Positions 36,901 through 48,900 of a DNA stretch of 64,000 nucleotides are shown piece after piece. Location of the stretch: the NCBI GenBank assembly GCA_020698575.1, contig CM036256.1:13345908-13409907 (forward strand). The letters are read 5' to 3'. Positions within the stretch are counted from its first letter, which is position 1. Each line of letters starts with the position of its first letter. The translations under genes were made by a program, and so were the position numbers. The notes beneath the pieces were generated by a model. That model was not told the origin of the DNA and made no database searches. It worked only from the letters and a program-made list of their open reading frames with translations. This DNA is from Bostrychus sinensis. Its lineage: Eukaryota > Chordata > Actinopteri > Gobiiformes > Eleotridae.

Positions 36901-39900
36901 GTCTACTACTATTATAGACATTAGTCAAAATTGTGATTGATTAAAAGATTAAATTGTTCATGAAAGTAATGGGACGTGGAAGGCATAATTAGATTCTGGT
37001 GTGGATCGGGAACATTGTCAGTGATTCTCAAACATTTCACATGAAGTACCACAAAAATATGGCCTTTAAAGTACTACCTCAATGGTGTAAAATCATGACT
37101 GAAACTGGACTAAACCATGACTGAACCAGGTCTAAGTGTTAGTACACTTGAAATTTAATCCTGACCCAGAACAGGACTTAAACAGGTCTGTCAGTTTTCC
37201 TCAAATGCAAGAAAAATTACATTCTTTCTGTTCATGCTAAACCATGTCATTTAACTGAGCATCCCAACTCAAAATATCATTTAATTTATAAAATATGTTA
37301 AGCCTAAGCTTTAAAGGGCTTCTCAGTGTAATAGCACATTAATACTATGTTGTATTAGCTAAAAATGTTGCTAAATCATTATTTTGGGAATTGTTTAAGT
37401 CAAAGCAGTTATACAAAAGTATGCAAACTGCTAGACACAAGCCATTTAAACTGTGCAGTAAAACAAAATATTGTGCAACATCATGTGTTGTGATCGTCCT
37501 CTATTTTCCAACTTCCAAACCTATATTCCTAGTCCATAGTCCACAGAGGTATAATCTAACGTGCCAAATGTGTGTGTGTGTGTTTCCCTCTTCCAGGTGG
37601 CCCCAGAGTCCGAGCACTGTATAATCAAGCGTGAACATGAGAAGTGCATGGAGAGGATCGCGCTGCACGACCCCAGCGACGACCTTGATTTAGGTTTGTG
37701 TGAATCTCCTCCAGTGTGGACATGCGTGCCCGATTGCATTTGTTCTCCCATCTTTCTCTGCATAATTTGGCATGAAGCCTTCTCACCGCCTCCTCTGGCT
37801 CTGCCGCTGTGGTTAAACTGTTTACTTCTCAGGAAATCTCAAAGAAGGTTTAGCTTTTGGTTACTGGCAAAGGAGGGAAGGAAAAATTAAATAGGCTTTT
37901 TTTTTCTTTGTTCAAGAGGCAGTGAGTGTATAGCATAGGCGACCATCCAGTGACAGTTCTCAAGCCAAATGCCTCCCTGCAGATTCACGCCGAGCTGCTT
38001 TTTACAATATCCCCACAGTCGAATAAGGCAAAAAACTCTGTATGGGATTCCTGGAAACCATTATTTTCTTGTCCACGCTGCTGTGATTTTCATTAGGAGG
38101 AGCTGCAGACCTCCCACCGCTCCAGCTGCACTGTGGCTCACAGTCCTGAAAAATAGAAAGCACACCAAACAAATTATTTAAAGTTGAACATAACAGCTTT
38201 AAAAAAGAGAAGAGGAGCTGTAAGTTCAGGTCGTTTTTCAGCAGAGAGACTCAAAGGTTAGCCCTGTGTGCCTCTGCGTATTGTATACTTTATTGTAAAA
38301 TGTTTTGGGCAGATTGGTGAGTCTAAATCAGGGGTTCCCAACCTTTTTTGTCCTGTGTACCCCTGGGCTTTTTTGTCATATCACAAGTTCCCCCTCCACT
38401 CATACTTGTTAATAATTCTTCAAAATTGTAATAAACTTAAAATTGTAAAAAAAAAAAAAACTTCTATATTTATTACTACAAAGACATTTTATAACAGAAA
38501 TTAAAATAAATAATAATCTGCCTGACTTAAAAAAAAAATTAAATAAAAATGTAATAATAGAAACCCCTATTACATTTATTTTACTATATATTTTAATGTT
38601 CAAAATTAACTTAAAAAAAATTATAATCTTAAATTCTTGACAAAAATACTACAAAGAGAACCTAAAAACATGTAACAAAATATAATATTTTAATAATTTT
38701 TTAGACACATGAGCTTGTCTTTCTTAGGTTTCAGTAGTTCAATATAAATAGAAATAAATTGTGAATTAATTCCTGCAAAGTGCTTGAGTACCCCTAGGGG
38801 TCCCCATACCCCTGGTTGGGAAACACTGATCTAAATGTCCCATAGTGAATGAATATGAGTTAGTTGTTGTCTGTCAGTGTATATCTTTAAGTGTTAAATC
38901 CTCCGGCTAGCCATTATCCTGGCTTTACCCACACTACCCACTACTGTAATATTGAAAAAAAAAAGATCACATCAAAAATATATAAAATAAATATGTGTAT
39001 GAATTTCCAGCAGCTTTTTCCACTTTTACCTCATTAGTGTGTCCACATCCTGAAAAGTTACATAGCCTTGCTTCAATTATTATGAGCCACCGCAGTCACT
39101 TCTGACTTAACTGGCCCTTCAGATAAAGCCTCTGTGTTTCTGCTGACAGGAAACCTCTGCTGGGGAAATAAAAATGCACACTTTGCAGAAACACAGAGAG
39201 AAAGCCATCAGGGAGGGACACGTCAGTAACAGTATTCAATTTGGTTTTCAATTCGTCAAGAGCCCCTTTCTCAAACGCACATTTCACCATTTATTTGTTA
39301 TTACATTATAATTGGGCTACTGTGACCTGCGATTTATTTGTGAGCGGTATGAAATTGCAACATAATGATTTGCTGTCTGCTGCAGTAATCACTCTCCTGC
39401 TGAATTTAGCTTGTAAATGAAGGGCTAATAAAGTCTGTGGTGCAACGTTTATTATTTCAAAAGTAAATCGCTGCAAGTCAAAAGTTAATTCACAGCGAGA
39501 TAAGAAGGAATTGAGTTTTTGTTTATTGATACGCCATCATTTCTATGCTTTTCATATAGCCAGATTTGTACTGAAGACAATGTTTCAGAGCAGTGATTCT
39601 CAACTGGTGGGTACAGGCCCGGGAGTGGGTCTTGTATGTCACTAAAGACTGATCCAAGTTATAGCAGTTGGAGCTGGAGTAGGAGTCTGAGTCCAAGTCC
39701 GAATCAGTAAAAAAATTCAGGTTGAGTGTGAGTTGAGTCATCTTGAGTTGGGGTGCAAGTTCAAATGGGGTGCAAGTGACTTAAAAAAAATGTCCAGATT
39801 GACTGAAGACGAGTCCAAGTCCATGCTCTGTCACTAAAAGTAGTCATAGGGTGCAACACTGACATAGTTAGTTTAGTTTTGTATAAACTGTATGTATTTC

Positions 39901-42900
39901 ATAACAAAATGAAATATAGCTTTCAGCTTAAAAAGGCTCCAAAGTGTCCAAAAGTGAGTTATTGTCCAAAAGTCAGAGTCCAAGTCCAAGTTAATGTCCT
40001 AAAGTCTAAGTTATTGTCCAAAAGTCAGAGTCCAAGTCTGAGTTATTGTCCAAAAGTCAGAGTCCAAGTCCAAGTTAATGTCCTAAAGTCTAAGTTATTG
40101 TCCAAAAGTCAGAGTCCAAGTCTGAGTTATTGTTCAAAAGTCAGAGTTATTGTCCAAAAGTCAGAGTCCAAGTCCGAGTTAATGTCTTAAAGTCCAAGTT
40201 TTTGCTCAAACGTCAGAGTCCAAGTCTGAGTTATTGTCCAAAAATCAGAGTCCAAGTCCAAGTTAATGTCCTAAAGTCCAAGTGATCATCCAAAAGTCAT
40301 AGTCCAAGTCCAAGTTCTGTCCAAAAGTCCGAATTATTGTTCAAAAGTCAGAGTCCAACTCCGAGTTATTGTCCAAAAGTCAGAGTTATTGTTCTATAGT
40401 CAGAGTCCAAGTCCGAGTTATTGTCCTAAAGTCCAAGTGATCATCCAAAAGTCATAGTCCAAGTTCGAGTTATTGTCCAAATGTCAAGAATGTCCCAAAA
40501 ATCTGTGTCCAAGTCATTGGTTTACAGGTCAGAGTCAAGCCATTAGTCCTTGTTTGTGAGAAGACAACTCAGAGTCTTAAAAAGTATCTCACTGACTCCA
40601 TCTCTGTTTTATGTAAATGGAATGGTGAATAGATGTGCCATAAACTATATATAGGTTTAATCATTTAGAAAAATAACTTGGGTTACAACACAGGTCAAAG
40701 TAAAATGTTCAGGGCCCCACAGTCATGCCAGTCCAGCACCACTGCACTGGACAAAGGAAAGGCTTTCAGAGTGAAAGAGAAAGCTGTTGACTTCTCATTT
40801 GTATTCTGCTAAAGTTGCATGCTATGACTCATGTAATAAAAAATCAAATTCAGCTCTCTGGTCAGATGAGGATGAATTTATGAGGAAAAAATCACACCCA
40901 TCCTTCATCGGTTTGTGGTTATCAGCTGGCCTTATACTGTTCCCATGCTGTGTGGATGGATGCTGTGCGTTTGCAGCCGACTGGATATAGTGAGAAGAAT
41001 AGTGGGATCTTGTGTGCGATCCAGTGATGCAGACAGAGTGCTTTATTAGGCCGGTTACCTCTCCAGCTCAGTGCGGCTCATTTGGCCCTGATTTGCCCTT
41101 TAAGAAGGTAATTGGCTCGTGTCCGGCTCACCAGACAGAGGCAAAACAGATTAGAGAGAGGAGGTCTGAAGAAAGAGCAACATATATGTCCAGGAACATC
41201 TATTGACAAAAAAAAAAAAAAGGATAATGGAAAATGCATAGACGCTCAAAGTTGCAATCAATCATGCATCGAGTGAGAGAGCTGTGGACTCGTACTTGCC
41301 TTTTTCAGTGAGTGATAAAATCAGCTGAGCATAATGTGACGAGATGGAGGATAAAAAGGAAACAGGGAGGAAAGAAAAGGCAGCAAAGAACACTGAAATC
41401 ATTAGGTCATGGTTTGAAATGTAAATACTACAAGAGATAGTGCCAAACATGAAATTTATAATAGTAAAGAATTATAATTATAATAAATATAATAATAATA
41501 ATATAAGTAATATTATCATTATAATAATAATCTAACAAGTTCTTCCGACAATTTGTACAACTGGGCCAATGGTACAGTAAACATTTTTAAATTTATAGAT
41601 CCAGACAGTGTTTTGGATCCACACCAGCTCACAAAAAACAAGATGTGCACAAATTAAAATGCATACAAAAAGAGGGAGAGCTGTTGGTAGAGCTGCGGTG
41701 CATATACAGGGCTACTACAGCCTGCCTCAGCGTTGTGGGTTTGAGTCCAGACTCTGACACTTTGCCAAATTCTCCACTGCATGATCCAATAAAGCCTAAA
41801 ACATATGTACAAAAGCAAAAAACAGTAGAAATACATAATAAATTATAAATCAGTACAGTACAGTACAGGATATAATGGAGTTATTTTGATGAGACACTAA
41901 CAAACCAACCAGCAAACAAATGCCAGCAAAAACATAACCTTTAAACATGCAACCGTCACAGATATGTTAAAGAATCTCACGAACAGCTGAGACTGACAGT
42001 CGTGTCCATTGCTCTGATTCACATTGTACTCTGGTTGCTATGGAACTGCATAGGAGATATCATTTAAGCTTTGTGCACAACAGCCACATCAAAGGAGCAG
42101 TAAGTAGGCCATATTCATCTATTAGTATAAAATTAAACAGGCATGTCCTAGGGCTGGGCGGTTAATCACAAATAAACTAAATAATCTTTTAAATCTCTAA
42201 TCTTACCCTTGACAATAATTTCAGCTGTTTAAAAAAAAAAGGAGTGAGGAAAGGAGGTGTTACCAAAGCAACAGTCTGAACCATTTAGATCAGTGGTTCC
42301 CAACTTTTTTGATCGTGTGTACCCCCAGGACCTGGATTAGTCCTGGTTTGGACTTGAAGTTGTCCTGGTTTAGCTCTGGTTTGGACCCGGCTTAGTCTTA
42401 GATTAGTCCTGGTTTAGTCTCAGTTTAGTCCTGGTTTGACCTGGTTTAGACCTACTTTATCTCTGGTTTAGACCTGGTATATTTTTTGTTAAGCTTTTGT
42501 TTTAGACCTGGTTTTGTTCTGGTTTAAGGTCTGTTTTTTTTTTCCTAGTTTAGTTTTAGATTTATATTAGATATTTTAGACCTGTTTCTTCCTGGTTGAG
42601 TTCTGGTTTTAGACCTGGTTTAGTTCACGTTTAGTCCCTATTTTATCCTTCTTTAGCATCTCTGTTTTACTCCTCCTGTCCTGGGTTAGTCCAGATTTAG
42701 GTTAATTTCAGTCTTAGATAGCCAAATATTGCGTACCACTGGAGGTCCCTGAAACCCTGGTTGGGAAACACTGATGTAGATGACGCAGTATAATCTCTAT
42801 AATAGATGTCCTTTTATCAGGGCGACAGTAGCTCAGTAGGTAGAGGTGTTTTGTGTTTGCCCACTTTTAAGAAAGTTGGCGATCCCCATTGCACACTGCT

Positions 42901-45900
42901 GTTGTGTCCTTGGGCAATACACTTCACCCGCTTTGCCTGTATGAATGTGTGTGTAATTGTGTGTTTGGTGATGGCTGCCATGTCTCTGTCAGTCTGTCCC
43001 AGGGCAGAAAGAGCTTACCAATACCAAAAGTGCGACTGAGGAGTGAAGGAATGAAAAAACTAGAAAAGCGCTATAAGACCAATGCATTATTATGTATTTA
43101 GAGTAAGCCATTTTCAGTAAAATAACAAACGCAGCAGTCAAAAATAATGGCCTGATAACTGTGAATTGTTTGTGGTGTTAATTTGAATTCACATTGGTCG
43201 GCTCCTGTTGATCTCAGCCTCACTGGTCAGCAACATTAAAAACTGCAATAGTGATATAAAATAGTAATTTGGCTTCATAGGCAAAGATAAGCAATTCTCC
43301 ACAACTGATGAAATAAAATCTCACTGGTGACTCACTAGTGACTGTTATCAGAATTTGAAGATCACAAGCCAGTGTACTCCTTTTGCCAGTCCCAAACCTG
43401 GATAAATGGAGAGGGTTTAATGCCAAAATATATGCCAGTTTAATGTCAGTCACTGGCACCACACACCAGGAGGCAGAGGATTTGCTGTGGTGACACCAGA
43501 AGGGGAAATACAAAAGCAGCACAGGCCTCGTGTCTCACAGAAAGAAGGTCCCTGGTTCAATTCCTGGAGGACTGTCTCTGTGGAATTTACACATCCTCCC
43601 TGTGCTTGTGTGTATAATAGATCCCCATTAGGGCTAGGACTCCCCTGAAACAGAGATTGGTGATCTCAGTGGGACTCTCCTGGTTAAATACAAAAAAGGA
43701 AAAGTAATGTACTGACTGAAACTAATTTTCTTCTTACCTCTGTCCATTAGTGTGTCCCTGGATGTGGGACAACCTGACCTGTTGGCAGGCGGCCAATGTG
43801 GGAGAGGTGGTGGTGGTCAACTGTCCCGAGCTCTTTCATGACCTCATGAGTCCCGAGGATGGTGAGTTAAACCAATCAAATACAGTTAAAAGCCCCATGC
43901 TGTTCACAACATTAGGAGTTCATTTTTGCTTCTCCTTTTCAGAAATGGGAAAAGTGAGTCGTAACTGCACAGAGTACGGCTGGTCTGAACCCTATCCTCA
44001 CTATGTGGATGTCTGCTTCTTTTATGACAACAACACTAAACCCGTATGCCCACATTTACTCACTCTCCTTTATCATTAGCACAATATCATTCATACCAAT
44101 AAATAACACAGTTGTCTCCCCCTACAGGACATGTACTACGCCTCAGTCAAAGCCCTGTACACTGTGGGCTACAGCACATCTCTGGTGTCTCTGACCACTG
44201 CCATGGTCATTCTCTGCAGGTTCAGGTGAGGGGCCACGCTTACAATCATCACTACAATGTAATCATCACCAAAATATACACTTTCTTTTATTATTGTCCT
44301 TACTTGGCTTGTTAGTCGTCTGCAAACCCTCAAAGACAGACTGACTTTGAGGGTTAATACATTAATTGAGTTGACCCCTATAACAAAACATATCTTCTCT
44401 CTCTTTTTCTTACTAAAATATCTGCTGTCATATTAGTTGATTGTCAGGCACTGTGCATTTGACATAGACTTTCCTCTGTAGTGTTTGAAATTATAGATAA
44501 TTAAACACAAATTACTGATTGTGTTGTGTTCAGGAAGCTCCACTGCACCAGGAACTTCATCCACATGAATCTGTTTGTGTCCTTCATCCTGAGAGCCATC
44601 TCAGTCTTCATCAAAGATGGAGTGCTGTATGCTCAGGAAGACAGCGACCACTGCTTCAGTCACACAGTCAGTAAAACACAGATCTATATTTAGAAGTATC
44701 ACTGATAGACATATTCGCTGCAGTTAAAAATACTTTTGTCTTTGGGGTTGGTGTAGGAATTTGCACAGCATTGCACAATTTATAGTGAAACCCATTGGTC
44801 AATTGCTTATGTATTAATAAAACTTATCAGAGCTTTTAATTGAAGTGGAGCGGGTAATTCTTGTGAAAGGAAGCGTGACTGTAAAATTCGATCTGGTCTG
44901 CTCCGTGTGAGATATGGAGGAGGTCAGGGACACACACTTGTCTCTGAGTCCTTCTTGTTTCGTATGCACCTCTGAATGAACTTCAATCACATGTAATGTT
45001 TCACACAAAGCTGATACACTATTAGATGACTAATACGCTTTGATTATAAATGCAAAACAAGCTCTTAGCCTTTGTCTGGTAACAGCACATTGCTCACTGT
45101 TGTTAAGCAGCCATGATAAATAAAGCTAATTAGCTATGCTAATGGATTTAGTAAGGCCAATAGAAACCTTCTCCCATGATCATTAGCATATCAATGCTTA
45201 TTGTGACCCTTTAACAAAAGAATGACAGCCTATCAAAGTGATGTGGGCGGAGCATATCTCAGATCAGGGCTGTGATTGGCTGACCCTAACATTTTGACAC
45301 GATGACGTCACTACGCTTCAAAAAGAGTCGGGGCTTTACAGCTGATAAAGAAATAGGTGTTAAATATTCATGTCAGACATTTTATGGTAATTATTGTATT
45401 GTGTACATTGTCATGACCCTGTCAGCCTGGTGACAACAGGATCTGTTTGCTCTTTGATTTACAGTATTAAGGCCACGTGTTACATGTCAGGTGACATTTA
45501 CTGCTTTGACCTTTTCTAATAATGAACGAGCAGCATTGTTATGCATTTAGAAAGTTCAGTAATGTATTTTATCTAATGACCACAGACATGTCTCTGCAAA
45601 AATACTTCACACACACAGCATATCAAGAATAAAACATCTGTAAAATTAGATCTTTCTCTCTTATGTTTCCTCTTTGCAGGTTGCGTGCAAAGCAGTGATG
45701 GTTTTTTTCCATTACTGCGTCATGTCCAACTATTTCTGGCTGTTTATTGAAGGGCTCTATCTGTTCACTCTGTTGGTGGAGACTTTCTTCCCTGAAAGAC
45801 GTTACTTCTATTGGTACACCATTGTCGGATGGGGTGAGTACATTAATTACACAAATAGACACTGAAACTATTTGTCAGTATTCAGAATGAATGTAACTGT

Positions 45901-48900
45901 GATAAAATGTACTGCTGCATTGTAATTTATTTATCTGTATCCTACCATCAGTCAGTTCATTTCACCTCACTAATGAATCGTGGATTAAAACAAAGCAGAT
46001 GCCCCGTGCTGTCTTCTGTAGAAAACATTTTGATAAATATAAAGCATGTTTTATGAGCACATCTGTTCTGCAGTTTTTATATTCAATACATTTACATTAT
46101 TTTTTTCAGGGACCCCCACCATTTGTGTGACTGTGTGGGCCGTGCTGAGGCTCCACTTTCATGATTATGGGTAAGTCCAAATATCGCATTCATTAGAGAC
46201 AAAACTGTTTGATAAGTTAAATAGCTGTTGTCAAAGTGAAAAACTAAAGGAAGACATGTTTTGGTGTTGCTCTCACGCAGATGTTGGGATACAAATGAGC
46301 ACACTGCCCTCTGGTGGGTGATTAAGGGACCTGTCGTGGCTTCTATTATGGTACGAGCAATATTTTCTTATTATTTATGGTCCATTATTTGACAATATAA
46401 TATCATTTGTATGTTTTTTTTTCCTCCAGATAAACTTTGTGCTCTTCATTGGCATCATCATCATCCTGGTCCAGAAGCTGCAGTCCCCTGACATTGGGGG
46501 CAACGAGTCAAGCATTTACCTGTAAGTGGCACTCACCACTGTCAGACTCTGTGTTTGTCCTGTGTGTTCTCTGTCTAAAATCATTACTTAAACTAATTTA
46601 AAGTTTTTTTTATATAACATAATATTGTGTCATATTGTAATCAGAAGCTCTTTAGGGCCATGAGCTTAACTTTAATAATAAACAAACCCTGTAAGCAACA
46701 ACTACCCAACTGTCAAATGACAAAGAATTAGGAAAAGGGACCAAAGTATAAGTGAAGATGCACACAGTTGTTAACAGTGTAAAAACAATACCAATACTTT
46801 TTTTCAGTTCATTTTAAAAAGCCTTTTTTGCAGTCTTCTCCTGGCCGTCCCGTAGACCTGCCCCTGTAGATTCATCCCGTAGGCCCTCCTCAGATAACAC
46901 CATGCTCATACCTGCGTGTGCTGGAGTGAGATGTGTGTCTGTCCCTAAAGACGCTGTCTTGTGTGTTGTGTTGTCTTTGTGCTGTGTAGCAGCTGTGCTC
47001 AGAAATGCTTCAGTGAGCCCACTCAGGCTGTGCAGCATTCGTGCAGGATGTCAGAGTTATCCACCATCACACTGTAAGTGTGTGTGCCACACGCATGTGT
47101 GTCTCTGTGGCAGCTGTGTCTTCACTCAGGGGGCTCTTTGTCGACAAATCCAGTCTGGACATGTGCACACACACACACAGGCCTGTTGCACTGCTCCACA
47201 GAACTACTTGTAGTTCATGTTTATTATTTATTTAGTCAACAGAGCTTTTGCTGTTCCAAAAATATGGTTTAATAAGCTATAGCTCCTTAGTATCTTCATG
47301 TTTTTATTGTTACAGTTCTGTAACTACTCATAGAGCAAACATAAAAATTAAATTCAAGCCTTTGGCTTATGTAGTGGTAATTGTGCCTGATCAATAGACT
47401 CGCTAATGTTCTCTAACCAGGCTCTGACATTACACACATGTCGTTGTTTGGTTGCCAGTTGCCAAAACCATAATGATTATTCATAATTTGCTGCATTAGT
47501 TGGCTAATGCTAATGCTAATGCTATTAAAAATGTATTGCAGTCAGCCACATTCAATTATTAAATTTACTGTTGTGACAGAAGCGTTAGGAGAAGCATTGA
47601 TCTTTTTTGCGGTCGTCTGTAATTGATTGAGATGATGTTTCCTCTAAAGAGCCCTGGGTTTAACTGAACTGCACTCTCAGTGTTACACAGTTTTCTCATG
47701 TGTGTTGTTGTTGTTGTTAAATGGTGTCATTTGTCTTGTGTTCTTTGTGTACATCCATTCTGTCCATTCACCTTTTGACGTGTGTGATAGACAGAGTATG
47801 CCTTGTTGTATTATTAACAAGCCAAATCAAACTGCCTAGATCCTTGCTTACTGAATAGTTTGGTGTGATCTAGTGTTGAAGTTGATTTTGCTGAGGTTTG
47901 ATGCTGTGTAAGTAGCTTAAAATAAACTAGAGTGCTTTTGGTTGTAATAAAGACACAACGCAACAGTGTGACTCATTCATATTCAGAGCGCTTGCTCACT
48001 GAAAAGATGTCAATGGACTTTTACAAAATATAGAATATTTTATAATATTGTAATGAAAAAGTTATAATATAATAATATGACCATCTATTGACAAGTTAAT
48101 CCTTTACTGAGCCAGTTTTTGTTTTTCTGGTGATAGGCCATAAACTAAGCAAATTCTACCTCCAGCTCAGTCTCTACCATTGGCCCTGGGAAGTTGTGAC
48201 AACACGTGAACGTGACCTTTTGGAAATTTATTTTGACAATTTGATTTTTAATTTCTTCCAATACTTTCCCTCAGGATGTTATCATAGTCCAACTATGACT
48301 TTCTGACTTCTCTTGCTAACCGACTAAACAACAAAACCAGCCCTGACAAAATCACAGCCTCCTTGGGGGAAATAAATCTGTGTTACCTGCAGTTGTAGAG
48401 AAGCCAATAAACTAATGTTGAATGTGTCACAGTGTTGCATCAGTGGCTCCAGTCGTGCGTCACGAGATGCCGGACATGTTTGATTGTGGATTTGGCCTGA
48501 TTGCGTTACTGTCCCGCTGACGTGTGCGTGTGTCTTCACAGGCGTCTGGCCCGCTCCACTCTTCTCCTCATCCCTCTGTTTGGGATCCACTACACTGTGT
48601 TCGCCTTCTCCCCTGAGGACGTCAGCAAGAGGGAGAGGCTCGTGTTTGAGCTGGGACTGGGATCCTTCCAGGTACCACACTAAACTACTTTTATAAATAT
48701 TGAAACTGTCAGGGATCAGAATCAGAATAGTTTTTATTGCTGTAGGAAGTGAGAGGCTAACATCACTAGGAATTTGCTTTGGACCTTGGTGCAAACATTA
48801 AATAAAATAAGACAACATATAATTAAAATAATAATAAATACGCAGGAAACAGTATTAAAAAAATACAATAAAATATGCTATAAATTGACTTATCTAAACT

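Noticed and set aside
39879..40190. 103-codon ORF with QVQVNVLKSKLLSKSQ repeats
   Set aside because: The minisatellite period keeps the frame open by chance; no start context or conservation argument.
42822..42880. Possible tRNA gene (also 19497, 29815, 34778)
   Set aside because: A-box-like sequence is present, but the cloverleaf arms do not pair and each is joined to a SINE body; they are SINE heads.
46902..47272. Three overlapping ORFs covering the hop region
   Set aside because: They are in other frames than the hop exon and depend on TG-rich intron sequence.
46522..48541. PAC1 'hip' cassette exon
   Set aside because: Looked for a second in-frame cassette with splice sites near hop; none could be recognised by eye.
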